Shown: positions 8,603 through 18,404 of the stretch, piece by piece | Layout of the letters: each line of letters starts with the position of its first letter | Numbering within the stretch: position 1 is the first letter of the stretch | Assembly (NCBI RefSeq): GCF_000304355.2 | Contig: NC_018227.2 | Location: 806,001-870,000 of the forward strand | Direction: 5' to 3' | Length of the DNA: 64,000 nucleotides | DNA from: Methanoculleus bourgensis MS2 | GTDB lineage: Archaea; Halobacteriota; Methanomicrobia; Methanomicrobiales; Methanoculleaceae | Program-made: the position numbers and the translations under genes | The notes under the pieces: model-generated | What the model was told of the DNA's origin: nothing | Database searches by the model: none | Seen by the model: the letters and a program-made list of their open reading frames with translations, nothing else

Positions 8603-9292
8603 TCACACAAGCATCTTCATTGCTTTTTCCACAAGTTCAATCCTGATCGTAGCGGTTCGGTCGCCTCCGCAGACCATCCCCCGGACACCGATGATCTCCG
8701 GATTGATGCGCTTTAAGGCATCAAGGTCCTCAAACTTCAGCGAACCGGCAAGGGCCGTCTGCAGTCCAAGATCCCGATTCTGCTCAACGAACCGGGTCAG
8801 TGCCTCCTCGTCCATGAAGGCAAATGTACTCTTCCCATCTTTAATGCCGGTGTCGATCATGGCGACATCCGCTCCGGCATCCGCAACCAGCCGGCTGATG
8901 GCAAACGGAGAGATCGTACCCATTCTCTGAAAATCAGAATAGGCAGCGATAACGACATATTTCTCGGGAAACTCCCGTTTCACTGCCGTGGTCACTGCCT
9001 CGATAACGTCGCGGGCACGGTCGGTTCCATCGAACATCAGGCCGACCTTGATAAAATCAGCACCAGCGTGCGCGGCACCGTAAGCCGAGAGAGCCGCAGT
9101 TCCTGGCTTGTACTCATTGTCCCCGATTGCAGCACTGACAGGCTTTTTGCCGGCAATCTTCTTGATCTCCTGGATGACCCAGGGAAAATTCGCACCAAGT
9201 GAGCCTTCTGAAGGCTTCTTTACGTCAATGATGTCAGCGGAAAGCGAGCTTCTTGCCTCCTCAATGCTGCTTGGACTGACGAGTAATTGCAT
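8603..9292 (-). CDS. mfnB: (5-formylfuran-3-yl)methyl phosphate synthase
   Basis: The 229-residue protein matches the DUF556/MfnB family. MfnB makes the furan precursor of methanofuran, the first C1 carrier of methanogenesis, from two molecules of glyceraldehyde 3-phosphate. The hallmark [20 protein letters not shown] near the N-terminus contains the Schiff-base lysine region, and IKVGL and [12 protein letters not shown] follow in a TIM-barrel pattern. The gene strongly supports a methanogen host. It is divergent from the HisA-like gene and leads into guaB. Confidence 0.92.
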   Translation of the reverse strand: MQLLVSPSSIEEARSSLSADIIDVKKPSEGSLGANFPWVIQEIKKIAGKKPVSAAIGDNEYKPGTAALSAYGAAHAGADFIKVGLMFDGTDRARDVIEAVTTAVKREFPEKYVVIAAYSDFQRMGTISPFAISRLVADAGADVAMIDTGIKDGKSTFAFMDEEALTRFVEQNRDLGLQTALAGSLKFEDLDALKRINPEIIGVRGMVCGGDRTATIRIELVEKAMKMLV

Positions 9293-9336
9293 AGAAATTA
9301 ATGTTCCTTCACCCTAATAGTGATTGCGTTGAGGAC

Positions 9337-10017
9337 ATGGAACTGATTCTTGCAGTCGATCTTGCAGGCGGCCTGGTTGTGCACGGAAAATCAGGTAACC
9401 GTGCCGGCTACCGGCCGCTCAACTGGGGGCTTGCCCCTTCAGCCGAACCTGAGACCTATATATCCACCCTGCAGCCCCGGTTTCTGTATATCGCCGACCT
9501 GGAGAGCATCCAGGGCAGAACCCCGCAGGACGACCTGGTCAGGCGTTGCGCCGCCCTAGTAGAGCGGTGCTACCTCGACCGGGGCTGCCGGTCCCCCGCC
9601 GAGAGTACGGCGGTCGAGGGGGTGACGCCGATCATAGGCACCGAGACGGCAGCCGCCGCCATTGAAGACCTCCGCGCATACCAGGCCGGCTATCTCAGTA
9701 TCGATATCAAGGGAGGCCGGGTGCTCCCCTGGGGCATCAGGCCGGCGGAGATGCTGCGCCGCGCATCAGGACTCTCATTTGAGGGTTGCATCATCCTCAA
9801 CATCGGCGCCGTGGGGACAGAACAGGGACTCGTCCGGGAGAACCTCGAGGAGATGCGGGCATGCTACCCCGGTCGTCTCCTCTACGGGGGCGGCGTCGCC
9901 GGGGTCGACGATATCCACCTCCTCTCTGACATCGGGTTTGACGGTGCAATCATCGCAACTGCCGTCCACCGGGGGACAGTGCCGCTTGACTGGATACGGA
10001 GAGGATCTCAGTGCTGA
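9337..10017 (+). CDS. HisA/HisF-related TIM-barrel protein (COG1411-like)
   Basis: The protein (about 226 residues) resembles ProFAR isomerase: ELILAVDLAGGLVVHG at the N-terminus, the phosphate-site-like LLYGGGVAGVDDIHLL and GAIIATAVHRGTV near the C-terminus, and GYLSIDIKGGRVLPWG in the middle. It is not a true HisA, because the paired half-barrel signature is altered. Related methanogen proteins have no settled function. ATG 9337 follows GAGG (9331-9334) and is better than ATG 9301. The end overlaps tmk by 7 bases, and mfnB is divergent, so a cofactor role is possible but unproven. Confidence 0.75.
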   Translation: MELILAVDLAGGLVVHGKSGNRAGYRPLNWGLAPSAEPETYISTLQPRFLYIADLESIQGRTPQDDLVRRCAALVERCYLDRGCRSPAESTAVEGVTPIIGTETAAAAIEDLRAYQAGYLSIDIKGGRVLPWGIRPAEMLRRASGLSFEGCIILNIGAVGTEQGLVRENLEEMRACYPGRLLYGGGVAGVDDIHLLSDIGFDGAIIATAVHRGTVPLDWIRRGSQC

Positions 10018-10628
10018 TCACCATCGAGGGGATCGACGGGAGCGGCAAGAGCACCCTTCTTGCCCGTCTTGGGGAATTGCTCGCCGACCTCGACCCCCTC
10101 TTCACCCGCGAGCCCGGCGCCACCTGGGTGGGCGACTCGGTGCGGCGGGCGGTTGCCGCGCGGATGGACCCGATCACCGAGGCGCTGCTCTTCTCCGCCG
10201 ACCACGCCGCGCATATCGACACCCTGATCCGGCCCGCGCTCGATGCGGGAAGGCTCGTGATCTCAGACCGCTACTCAGACTCCAGGTTCGCCTACCAGCC
10301 GGTCGTCCTCGACGGCGTGCTCCCCGACCCGCTCCTCTGGCTCCGCCAGATCCATGCGGGGTGGTCGATCCGGCCGGACCGGACGTTTCTTCTGGTCCTG
10401 CCGGTCGAGGATGCCATGGCCAGGCTTGATCCTGCAGAAAAAAGGGAGTATTTTGAGAATGCCGGGATCCTCGCGCGGGTGCAGGAGAACTACCTGAACC
10501 TTGCAGCGTCCGATCCCGCGAGGTTTGTCATCGTCGATGCGCTGCTCCCAAAAGAGGAGGTCGCCCGGTTCATCGCCGACGAGATCAGGACGAGTGTCCG
10601 ATCGTCACGACGACGTCCCCGAGCGTGA
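10011..10628 (+). CDS. tmk: Thymidylate kinase
   Basis: The 205-residue kinase converts dTMP to dTDP. The P loop is GIDGSGKST, the DR-box is [13 protein letters not shown], and [18 protein letters not shown] matches the dTMP-binding segment. A lid region follows ([11 protein letters not shown]). The GTG start is preceded by GGAGAGG and overlaps the end of the HisA-like gene. The 3' end overlaps the oppositely oriented valS by 44 bases; the Arg-rich tail (SSRRRPRA) is the overlapping part. Confidence 0.9.
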   Translation: MLITIEGIDGSGKSTLLARLGELLADLDPLFTREPGATWVGDSVRRAVAARMDPITEALLFSADHAAHIDTLIRPALDAGRLVISDRYSDSRFAYQPVVLDGVLPDPLLWLRQIHAGWSIRPDRTFLLVLPVEDAMARLDPAEKREYFENAGILARVQENYLNLAASDPARFVIVDALLPKEEVARFIADEIRTSVRSSRRRPRA

Positions 10629-13179
10629 GGACGTCCACCTCTTCTCCTGCCACCTGGTAGGCGACCTTCGGCGTGAAGGCGTCGGGCGGCACCGGGATCT
10701 CCTCGCCGTTGACCGTGAGGGTTGCGGGCGGGTTCCTGAGCTGTTCGGGCGGGAGCGCCTGCACGGCATCCATGAACGGCCGGGCCAGTTTCCGTAACGT
10801 GGGGCCGATGACCGCCATGTTGAAGTCCACGCCGCTCACGACCTCTTCGAGCCGGGGCGTGCCGGTGCTCCACCGGGCATCGGCGGCGAGTGCTCGCCCG
10901 GCGTCGCCGGCGTCATCGACCGGTTCCGGCGCGTAGATCATCACGTGGCCGAGCGGTGCGTTCAGCGCCATGCCCCGGTCGTGCTTGTAGCGCCTGAGTT
11001 CCGCGACCGTCTTCACGAGGAGGTCGCCGTGGCGCCGCGCCTCGTCGTCATCGTACGCGAAGTCGGGCCAGGCCTCCTTGTGGACGCTCCTCCCGGTCAG
11101 GTTGTGGTAGCACTCCTCTGCGAAGTGCGGGATGATCGGGGCGAGGAGGCGGCAGAGGACGTCCATGGTCGTCCGGAGTGCGCTGCATGCACTGGCCCTG
11201 CTGCTCTCCTCCGCATACAGCCGGCCCTTCGTGATCTCGATGTAATCGTCGGCGAGCGTGTTCCAGGCAAACTCCCTGATCTCCCTGAGCGCCCGGTCGA
11301 ACTGGTACTTCTCCATGGCGTCGGTGACCTCAGCGACGGTATCGGAGAGCTGGACGAGGAGCCACCGGTCGGTAAGCTCCGTCACCGGTGCCTCAGGATC
11401 AGCCTCCCGCTCCAGGTGCCCCATGACGAACCTGAAGATGTTCCAGAGTTTTGTCTGGAAACGGGACGCGGCGACGACATCGTTCCAGTTGAACATGATA
11501 TCTGAGCCGGTCGTCGCGCCCCCGGCCCCCCACTGCCGCAGCGCGTCTGCCCCGTAGGTGCCGACGATCTCCTCGGGGGAGATGATGTTGTTCCTGCTCT
11601 TGCTCATCTTGAACCCGTCTTCCCCGAGCACCATGCCGTTTATGAGGATCTGGTCCCAGGGATGGCTGCCGACGAGTGCTTTTGCCCGGAGGATCGTGTA
11701 GAACGCCCACGTCCGTATGATATCGTGGCCCTGGGGGCGGAGCTGTGCCGGGAAGAGCGGGGGTCTGCCGTCCCCTCCGTCCCACCCGGTGACGTGGAGC
11801 ACCGATATCGACGAGTCCATCCAGGTGTCGAGCACATCTTTTTCGCCGGTGAACTCCGTCCCGCCGCACCGCGGGCAGGGGGTTTTCGGCGTATCGACGG
11901 TCGGGTCTATCGGGAGATCCTCGCCGGCCGGGAGGACCATCTCGCCGCAGGCGTCACAGAACCAGACCGGGATCGGTGTTGCGAAGATCCGCTGCCTGGA
12001 TATGCACCAGTCCCACTCCATCGACTCCGCCCAGTTCTCAAGCCTCGCGAACATATGCTCCGGCGACCACGATATCTTCCGGGCGGCGTCCATGATATCG
12101 TCCCGGTGGATCTTCACGAACCACTGGCGCTCGGAGAGGATCTCGATCGGGGTCTTGCACCGCCAGCAGGTCCCCACCCGCTGTTCGAGTTCTTCCTGCC
12201 GTTTCAGGATCCCTGCTTTCTCCATATCCCGGAGGATGGCTTCCCTGCAGGCTCCCGACGACATCCCCACGTAAGGACCCGCGATCGCGGTCATGGTGCC
12301 CTTTCGGTCGATGGCCTTGCGGAGTTCCAGGTGGTGCTGCTTCCACCAGTAGACGTCCGTCTTGTCCCCGAACGTGCAGATCATCACCGCGCCGCTGCCG
12401 AACTCAGGGTCGACCGCGACATCCTCGATGATCGGCACCTGGTGCCCGAAGATGGGGACCACAAGCCTCTTCCCCTTCATGCCGCGGTAACGCTCGTCGT
12501 CAGGGTGGACCGCAACCGCAACACAGGCCGCGAGGAGTTCGGGCCTGGTGGTGGCGATCTCGATGCCGTCGAAGTCGAAGTAGTTGAGCGTGGTCGTGCG
12601 GGGGACGTAGTTGACCTCGGCAAACGCGATAGCGGTCTCGCACCGCGTGCAGAAGTTCACCGGATGCTCGCTCTGGTAGATGTCGCCGGCTTTGAGCATC
12701 TGCAGGAACGACGCCTGGGTCTTTTTGTAGTACTCCGGGAGCATGGTGATGTACTCGTGGCTCCAGTCGACGGAGAACCCGAGCCTGCGCATGGTCGCCC
12801 GCATCTTCTCGATGTTCCCGATCGTGAGGTCGCGGCACATCTCGCGGAACTTCTCTCTCGATACATCGTTTTTGGTTATCCCGTAGGTCTCCTCGACTTT
12901 CACCTCGGTGGGGAGGCCGTGGCAGTCCCACCCCTGGGGGAACATTACGTTGAACCCGCGCATACGCTTATAGCGTGCGATAAAGTCGATGTAGCACCAG
13001 TTCAGGGCATTGCCGATATGGAAGTTGCCGGTAGGGTACGGCGGCGGAGTGTCGATGATGAACCGGGGTTTTGTTGAACCGCGATCAAAATAGTTATCTT
13101 CATCCCGCCAGGTATCCTGCCAGCGCCTCTCCACTTCCTCGATATCGTAGTTTTTTGGTAGTTGATGTGACGGCGACAT
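10585..13179 (-). CDS. valS: Valine--tRNA ligase
   Basis: This class I synthetase has [16 protein letters not shown] as its HIGH region and [10 protein letters not shown] as KMSKS. The editing domain ([22 protein letters not shown]) and two zinc-ribbon-like CxxC segments are clear ([10 protein letters not shown], and CDACGEM with CPRCGGTEF). ATG 13179 ([20 protein letters not shown], about 864 residues) is chosen over GTG 13227 because a GAGGTT site lies upstream and the extra residues are atypical. Confidence 0.95.
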   Translation of the reverse strand: MSPSHQLPKNYDIEEVERRWQDTWRDEDNYFDRGSTKPRFIIDTPPPYPTGNFHIGNALNWCYIDFIARYKRMRGFNVMFPQGWDCHGLPTEVKVEETYGITKNDVSREKFREMCRDLTIGNIEKMRATMRRLGFSVDWSHEYITMLPEYYKKTQASFLQMLKAGDIYQSEHPVNFCTRCETAIAFAEVNYVPRTTTLNYFDFDGIEIATTRPELLAACVAVAVHPDDERYRGMKGKRLVVPIFGHQVPIIEDVAVDPEFGSGAVMICTFGDKTDVYWWKQHHLELRKAIDRKGTMTAIAGPYVGMSSGACREAILRDMEKAGILKRQEELEQRVGTCWRCKTPIEILSERQWFVKIHRDDIMDAARKISWSPEHMFARLENWAESMEWDWCISRQRIFATPIPVWFCDACGEMVLPAGEDLPIDPTVDTPKTPCPRCGGTEFTGEKDVLDTWMDSSISVLHVTGWDGGDGRPPLFPAQLRPQGHDIIRTWAFYTILRAKALVGSHPWDQILINGMVLGEDGFKMSKSRNNIISPEEIVGTYGADALRQWGAGGATTGSDIMFNWNDVVAASRFQTKLWNIFRFVMGHLEREADPEAPVTELTDRWLLVQLSDTVAEVTDAMEKYQFDRALREIREFAWNTLADDYIEITKGRLYAEESSRASACSALRTTMDVLCRLLAPIIPHFAEECYHNLTGRSVHKEAWPDFAYDDDEARRHGDLLVKTVAELRRYKHDRGMALNAPLGHVMIYAPEPVDDAGDAGRALAADARWSTGTPRLEEVVSGVDFNMAVIGPTLRKLARPFMDAVQALPPEQLRNPPATLTVNGEEIPVPPDAFTPKVAYQVAGEEVDVLTLGDVVVTIGHSS

Positions 13180-13373
13180 TTTCAGCGTATAACCTCTTTC
13201 TTTCCTGTGAAATATATTGATCGACACGGGCTTTCCCTTTATCTGGTACCGATACCGTGCGCGGATTCTCTCTCCCTGTTCTGGAGCCTGCCGGGTTTTT
13301 CAGCGTCTGGGGAAGGCGGAGAGCCCGGTCTTGATCCTAAAGGCTATTTCTCTGCAGCACCAATGGTGTAGGA

Positions 13374-14570
13374 ATGACTAAGCCGCTGGGGTTGGTTCTG
13401 GCATCGGCGCTCACCCTTGTCTTCATAGGTCTCGCCCCCCTGCTCCAGCCGGCATGGCTGCTCTCATGCCTCCTTATTCTGTTCTCGCTCGTCCTCTTCC
13501 TCATCAGGGATACCAGGTATGTATCGCTCTCGATCATCGTGCTTGCTGCGCTCTATGGGCTTGGCTGGCTCTCGATGTTCGTCTTCACCTGCACGCTTGG
13601 TATCGTCGTGATCGGGGAACTGGCGTTCCGCCTCGCCCGGGGAGAACCGGCATCGTACCTCTATCACCTGGTTGCCGCTATCGGTGCATCGTTTGCGGTG
13701 ATGCTCTACCTCGGATATAGCGCGCCGCTCGTCGTCGTTATGGGCGTGGTTGTTGCGGTGCTGCTCCGGGCGGTCCTCCGTGGCCGGGACGACGCCCTGA
13801 TGATCGAGGCGCTTGGTGTGGCGATGACCATGTTCCTCTTTGAGGAGATCAACTTCGAGGTCGATCTGGCCATCCTCGCCGCCGCGGCGATCATCGCGTT
13901 CGGGTTCGGCTACACCTCCTACCGGTTCCGGGTGGCAGACATCAGCGGTCTCTTCTCGGGGGCCATGATCGGGATCATCCTCATCGTCTTTGCGGATGTC
14001 CGGTGGTTCCTGATCATGCTCACCTTCTTCATCATCGGCGCCGGGGCTACCCGGTACCGCTATGGGGATAAGGAGATGCTCGGGGTCGCCCAGGAGCACG
14101 GGGGTGTGCGCGGCTACTTCAACGTCTTCGCAAACGGCCTCGTGGCGACCGCAGCCGCCATCCTCTACGGCGTAACGGGTCATGCGGCCTTTGTGGCGCT
14201 CTTCATGGGGAGCGTCGCCTCTGCCGCCGCCGATACGACCGCAAGCGAGATCGGGGTCACCGGGAAGACACCTTACCTGATCACGACGCTCCAGCCGGTG
14301 CCCCGGGGGACGAACGGCGGGGTGACCCTCCGCGGAGAGGTGGCGGCCGTCATCGCGTCGGCAATCGTCGCCGTCACCGCCTGGCTGATGGGTGTTGCCG
14401 ACCCCTGGATGGTCGTCGTCACGGTCATCGCCGGTTTCATCGGCACCAACGTCGACAGCCTTGTGGGGGCAACGCTCGAGAACAGCGGCAGAATCGGAAA
14501 CTCAGGCACGAACCTGGCTGCTACATTCGTCGGTGGGGTCTCAGCGATGGTTCTCTATCTCCTGGGGTGA
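13374..14570 (+). CDS. DUF92 family membrane protein
   Basis: The 398-residue protein is almost wholly hydrophobic, with about ten predicted membrane segments. The C-terminal 230 residues match the DUF92/TIGR00297 family, related to plant VTE6 phytyl-phosphate kinases: GAGATRYRYGDKEMLGVAQEHGGVRGYFNVFANG, VASAAADTTASEIG and GAGATLENSG-like GATLENSGRIGNSGTN. The N-terminal 150 residues form extra membrane helices. A polyprenol phosphorylation role is possible by homology only. The promoter region is shared with the divergent valS. Confidence 0.8.
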   Translation: MTKPLGLVLASALTLVFIGLAPLLQPAWLLSCLLILFSLVLFLIRDTRYVSLSIIVLAALYGLGWLSMFVFTCTLGIVVIGELAFRLARGEPASYLYHLVAAIGASFAVMLYLGYSAPLVVVMGVVVAVLLRAVLRGRDDALMIEALGVAMTMFLFEEINFEVDLAILAAAAIIAFGFGYTSYRFRVADISGLFSGAMIGIILIVFADVRWFLIMLTFFIIGAGATRYRYGDKEMLGVAQEHGGVRGYFNVFANGLVATAAAILYGVTGHAAFVALFMGSVASAAADTTASEIGVTGKTPYLITTLQPVPRGTNGGVTLRGEVAAVIASAIVAVTAWLMGVADPWMVVVTVIAGFIGTNVDSLVGATLENSGRIGNSGTNLAATFVGGVSAMVLYLLG

Positions 14571-14680
14571 GGAGGGCTCGCCGGGAATGCTCTTCTCTCG
14601 CCCTGCCTCGTGAACGTTTCACACCCCTTCCGCGGTAGCGCACTCTTCTGCGTGGGGTAATGTTGTGGGTGAAATTTTGC

Positions 14681-14816
14681 CTGAAAATCCCCTCAAAATT
14701 GGAAACGGAGTTTTTGTTTGTTGTGCCCCAAAACGCGACTTACCAGCGGTTAATCACCCTTCGGGCATTTTCATCAGTTGAGCCTGTGGCCGATGCGGTC
14801 TCATAGGCGTTTCAGA
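14681..14816 (+). repeat. 137-bp dispersed repeat, copy A
   Basis: This stretch aligns over its whole length with the minus strand of 47671-47807. Shared blocks include GAAAATCCCCTCARAATTGG, TTTGTTTGTTG, ACGCGACWTACCAGYGGT and GAGCCTGTGGCCGA. No reading frame is conserved between the copies. Each contains a short CCC-TTC-GGG hairpin and an inverted repeat near the end. It lies 110 bases after the DUF92 stop on the same strand. An RNA or a small mobile repeat are both possible. Confidence 0.65.
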
Positions 14817-14834
14817 CGAAAAACTGGTGGGGCA

Positions 14835-14916
14835 TTTCACCTTTACTTGAAGGTGCGTTGGAGTGGTCGCCGTTTCACGCGAAAGCACGCGTGAGGGCGC
14901 GAAGAGGGGCGGTGTG
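14835..14916. repeat. Degenerate half-copy of the TIR element
   Basis: CATTTCACCTTTACTTGAAG followed by TCACGCGAAAGCACGCGTGA and GGGCGCGAAGAGGGG follows, with mismatches, the left half of the 5536-5812 element. No right end is visible before the stop of the next gene at 14931. Confidence 0.45.
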
Positions 14917-14930
14917 GGAGCCCCCACCTC

Positions 14931-15761
14931 TCAGTACTTATACCACCGGCCCTTCTCGTCGTACTCTCCCTGCTGGATGCGTGTGCCTTCGGCGTGGTTG
15001 CGGAAGAAACTCACCTTGTAGGCGTACAGGAACGCCGAGAAGAGCACGATCACCACCGCCGTGACGCCTGAGATGACCCAAATCCCCTCTGTCCCGATGA
15101 GCGTGAGGATATCCTGCGGCATCATGGCCTGAATTTCGGTGGGGCTCATGCTGGTGAGCGGTTCGAGTTTGTCTATGAGTAGCGTGGTCCAGACAAAGGA
15201 GCCGGCAAACCAGAGCGCTATGAAGATGATGACGTTTGTCAGGTAGAAGAGGATGGTGCGGCCGAGGTTGTTCATGACAAACTCGATGCTCCGCCGGATC
15301 GACTCAAAGACGTTCGTCTCTTCAAATACCGCCACGGTGTCGTAGAAGAACGTGAAGAAGACGATCGATATAAGCACCCCGAAGAGGAGCGGCGCCATAC
15401 CAGCGGCGGCACCGGCACCGAGGAGCGCGAGCGGTATCGCGAGCAGGAAGACCGTCAGGATGGCCGCAAAGATGATGACAAGCCACGGGAGGAGTATCCT
15501 GAAGTAGTAGGTCTTGCCGGACTGCACGAACACGTCCGCGGAGAACGCCTCGTTCCTGACCGTGCCGTAGATCCCGCCGGCCAGGAACGGTATCACGAGG
15601 GAGAGCAGGAGCATCAGGGGCTCTGCGTAGAAAACCCCGCCTGAGACTGCGATGGTGGCGGTTGCAAAGAGAAAGCCGCCCATGACAAGCCCGACCGACC
15701 AGATGATGGGATGCCGGAGGAGCCCGACAGCATCTTTGAGTGATTCAAGCGTCATGATCAC
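14931..15761 (-). CDS. DUF4013-like multi-span membrane protein
   Basis: The 276-residue protein has about six membrane segments in a pattern typical of archaeal DUF4013 proteins: IIWSVGLVMGGFLFATATIAV, LVIPFLAGGIYGTV, ILLPWLVIIFAAILTVFLLAIPL, LLFGVLISIVFFTFFYDTVAV, a cytoplasmic VFESIRRSIEFVMNNLGRTILFY motif, and a final pair. The tail is short and charged. The start overlaps the preceding gene by 4 bases (ATGA), so the pair is co-translated. Function is unknown. Confidence 0.7.
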   Translation of the reverse strand: MIMTLESLKDAVGLLRHPIIWSVGLVMGGFLFATATIAVSGGVFYAEPLMLLLSLVIPFLAGGIYGTVRNEAFSADVFVQSGKTYYFRILLPWLVIIFAAILTVFLLAIPLALLGAGAAAGMAPLLFGVLISIVFFTFFYDTVAVFEETNVFESIRRSIEFVMNNLGRTILFYLTNVIIFIALWFAGSFVWTTLLIDKLEPLTSMSPTEIQAMMPQDILTLIGTEGIWVISGVTAVVIVLFSAFLYAYKVSFFRNHAEGTRIQQGEYDEKGRWYKY

Positions 15762-16348
15762 CGGTCCCTCGGCATGGCGACGATCTCGCGCACCTGCAGG
15801 TCAAAGAACGTCGCGGTATGCGCCGGGCGGATGACACAGACGGTATCGGCACCGCTCGCGGTGCCCCCCACCGCGACCACTTCTTCATCGATGCCGATCG
15901 CACCCTGGTCTGCCGCAATGAGGACGCACTCCACCGCGACCTTCAGGCCGACCGCAACGACGCGCCGCAACGCCTCAGCGATGGCTTCGGTGCGGGAACT
16001 GCCGCCGAGTTTCGGCGAACGGGTGATCGCGCGCTCAAGCCCCGAGAGCGCGTGCGTGCCGGTGACGATCTTTGCTCCCTCCGCCTGGAGGGTCGCGGCC
16101 GCCTCTTCCGCGAACTCCCAAACGCCCGGTTTTGAGAAACCGACCACGTGGGTGACGACGACCAGTTCGAGGTCCGTCCCCCTCATGGCGTCCCGGAAGG
16201 CAAGCGCCGTCCGGCCGCTGGTGCTCGCGACCACGATCTTGTTGATGCCGAGTTCCCGGGCCCGCTCGACGGCGAACCGGGCGGCGTCGGGGGTGTTCTC
16301 CGCGCCGGGGGCATCGAAGTAATATGTATTTCTGGTTACGAAGCCCAT
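15758..16348 (-). CDS. Pyruvate kinase C-terminal-domain-like protein (COG1751-like)
   Basis: The 196-residue protein resembles the free-standing family related to the pyruvate kinase alpha/beta domain: NTPDAARFAVERARELGINKIVVASTSGRTALAF, then VVVTHVVGFSKPGVWEF and AVECVLIAADQGAIGIDEEVVAVGGTASGADTVCVIRPAHTATFFDLQVREIVAMPR. No kinase domain is attached. Biochemical function is not known to me. It is the first gene of a two-gene unit with the DUF4013-like protein. Bases 16349-16576 upstream hold no supported gene. Confidence 0.75.
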   Translation of the reverse strand: MGFVTRNTYYFDAPGAENTPDAARFAVERARELGINKIVVASTSGRTALAFRDAMRGTDLELVVVTHVVGFSKPGVWEFAEEAAATLQAEGAKIVTGTHALSGLERAITRSPKLGGSSRTEAIAEALRRVVAVGLKVAVECVLIAADQGAIGIDEEVVAVGGTASGADTVCVIRPAHTATFFDLQVREIVAMPRDR

Positions 16349-16576
16349 GCAATCATGTTGTTTTCGCTCCTAATTGAATCCCCCGTTTCGGCAAGCAGCG
16401 CCGGGTGGGCACCTGTCGATGGGGGGCGGACTTGTGGCGGAGAGTGAGGCAGCGCACCGACGGTGATCCACACCGGCAGCACGGCCGGGCCGCACAATCC
16501 GGGAAAGAAGGTGATAAATGGTGTATGACCCAACACTACTCCAAAGCCGCACGGTGCGCTATACTAGGAGTTGCTC

Positions 16577-17746
16577 ATGATCACACTGGCCATTGCAGGA
16601 AAACCTAACTGTGGGAAATCAACGTTTTTCAGGGCGGCGACCCTTGCCCAGGTAGAGATCGCCAATTACCCGTTCACGACCATCGACGCCAACCATGGTG
16701 TTGCGTATGTCAGGACCGTCTGCCCCTGTCAGGAGATGGGTGTTCCGTGCGGGAACTGCCGGGATGGGGTTCGGTTTATCCCTGTCGGGCTGATCGATGT
16801 CGCGGGTCTCGTTCCCGAAGCCCACATGGGGAGGGGGCTTGGGAACCAGTTCCTCGATAACCTCAGGCAGGCGGATGCGATCCTCCAGGTCGTCGATGCC
16901 AGCGGCGCGACGGATGCCGAAGGGAACCCGATCGATATCGGCTCGCGCGACCCCGTGAAGGATATCGAGTTCCTCCAGTACGAGATGTCGATGTGGATGT
17001 ACGGCATCCTCTCGCGGCACTGGGAGAAACTCAAGCGGCAGGCCCAGGCGAGGGATTTCTCTCTCGCGGCGGCGATCGCCGATGTCTTTGCCGGTCTCGG
17101 CGTGACGCTTGAGAGCGTCCGCGACGCCGGTGAGGCGGCCGGTGTCGACCTCCGGACTGCCGGGGAAGAGGACCTGATCCGGTTCTGCCGGGAACTGATG
17201 GTGCGCAGCAAACCGATGCTGATCGTCGGGAACAAGGCCGACCAGGCGTCGAAGGAGTGTCTTGACCGGCTCGCAAAGCACGACGTTATCTTTGCGAGCG
17301 CGGCAGGGGAACTTGCGCTCCGCATGGCCGCGGAGGGGAAGTTCATCACCTACCTTCCCGGCGACCTGAGTTTCGCGATCAGCCCCGGGGCAAACCTCAC
17401 CGCCGCACAACGAGCAGGGCTCCAGAAGGTTGCGGATTTCATGCAGGCGTTCAACGGGACCGGTGTCCAGCAGGCGCTTGATGCCGCGGTCTTCAACCTC
17501 CTCGATATGATCGTCGTCTTCCCGGTCGAGGACGAGAACAAACTCACCGACAGCAAGGGCAGGGTGCTTCCCGATGCGTTTCTCATGAAACGCGGGTCGA
17601 CCCCCCGCGACCTTGCCTACCAGGTCCACACTGATATCGGCGAGGGGTTCCTGTATGCCGTCGATGCGAAGACCGGGATGCGGGTCAAGGATAGCCTCGA
17701 ATTGAAGAACGGCGATATCATCAAGATCGTCAGCGTCCGGAAGTGA
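16577..17746 (+). CDS. YchF/Obg-like GTP- or ATP-binding protein with TGS domain
   Basis: The protein of about 389 residues starts at ATG 16577 after TAGGAG, spaced 6 bases. Motifs are AGKPNCGKSTFFRA (G1), DVAGLVPEAHMGRGLGNQFLDNLRQ (G3 region) and VGNKAD (G4). The C-terminal 80 residues are a TGS domain (FPVEDENKLTDSKGRVLPDAFLMKRGSTPRDLAYQVHTDIGEGF). Between G1 and G3 is a Cys-rich loop, CPCQEMGVPCGNC. The family associates with ribosomes. NKAD rather than the altered YchF motif suggests GTP use. Confidence 0.88.
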   Translation: MITLAIAGKPNCGKSTFFRAATLAQVEIANYPFTTIDANHGVAYVRTVCPCQEMGVPCGNCRDGVRFIPVGLIDVAGLVPEAHMGRGLGNQFLDNLRQADAILQVVDASGATDAEGNPIDIGSRDPVKDIEFLQYEMSMWMYGILSRHWEKLKRQAQARDFSLAAAIADVFAGLGVTLESVRDAGEAAGVDLRTAGEEDLIRFCRELMVRSKPMLIVGNKADQASKECLDRLAKHDVIFASAAGELALRMAAEGKFITYLPGDLSFAISPGANLTAAQRAGLQKVADFMQAFNGTGVQQALDAAVFNLLDMIVVFPVEDENKLTDSKGRVLPDAFLMKRGSTPRDLAYQVHTDIGEGFLYAVDAKTGMRVKDSLELKNGDIIKIVSVRK

Positions 17747-17812
17747 GCTCAGGCCCCCCTCCCCCGCTTCCCCCTACCGGCGGCTCACGGGGAGGGGCTA
17801 AACCGGCAGGAA

Positions 17813-17820
17813 TTTATATA
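17813..17820 (+). promoter_or_regulatory. TATA box giving a near-leaderless transcript
   Basis: TTTATATA lies with its centre about 27 bases from ATG 17844, the usual TATA-to-start distance in archaea. The transcript should therefore begin at or next to the start codon. No ribosome site precedes the ATG, in agreement. Confidence 0.5.
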
Positions 17821-17843
17821 CGACCGGGGAATATCCGATCAGT

Positions 17844-18164
17844 ATGAGCGGCGAGGTCTATCAGGCGCAGGTCCTCCGGAACTTCTTCGATACCATCACC
17901 GGAACGGACAGGAACCTGACCCGGATCTACATGTGTGTCATGAGCCTCGCCAAGCTCCGCATGGAGTCTCCTGAGAGGATGACGTTCCTCGTAGACCAGC
18001 TCCGTAAATCCAAGCAGCGGCGGGAACTCTCGGTCGATATCCTCGATTATATGTGCGACGTGGCGCGCGACCTCGAACTTGCCACGGTCCAGACCGCGTT
18101 CGGCGTGAAAGACGTCAACGCGTTCGCCGACGAGTTCACGGGGATCAGCCTCGACTCGCTCTGA
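17844..18164 (+). CDS. Small helical protein, function unknown
   Basis: The 106-residue protein is predicted nearly all alpha-helical and has no membrane segment. Notable stretches are MSLAKLRMESPERMTFLVDQLRKSKQRRELSVDILDYMCDVARDLELATVQTAFG. I do not recognise the family. Good codon use and a well-placed TATA box support a real gene. It stands alone between the GTPase and the MATE gene; bases 18165-18404 after it hold nothing I can support. Confidence 0.65.
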   Translation: MSGEVYQAQVLRNFFDTITGTDRNLTRIYMCVMSLAKLRMESPERMTFLVDQLRKSKQRRELSVDILDYMCDVARDLELATVQTAFGVKDVNAFADEFTGISLDSL

Positions 18165-18404
18165 TCAATTTTTGCGCTATCCTCTTTTATGAGACAGTAA
18201 CCGGGGGAGGTTCGTGATCTTCTGCGGCAGCGCGCGATCCCGTCACAGCTCCTATGACCGTCGCCTCACGCGTACGACCTCTGATTCAATGAGGGTTGTG
18301 AGGGGGATGGTGAGCCAGAGCCCTTGACTCTGGAAAGCCGGCAGGATGCCCCTCTCTTCTCCAGTGTTTTGCAGGCGCGCCGGGATCCCCTGCGAGTTAT
18401 GCCG

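Noticed and set aside
7301-8716. 471-codon plus-strand frame opposite guaB
   Set aside because: Antisense of clear guaB and mfnB coding; no motif; composition typical of a shadow frame.
11662-13077. 471-codon plus-strand frame opposite valS
   Set aside because: It has no family features, is Arg/Pro/Asp-rich and mirrors valS codon structure, as expected in GC-rich DNA.
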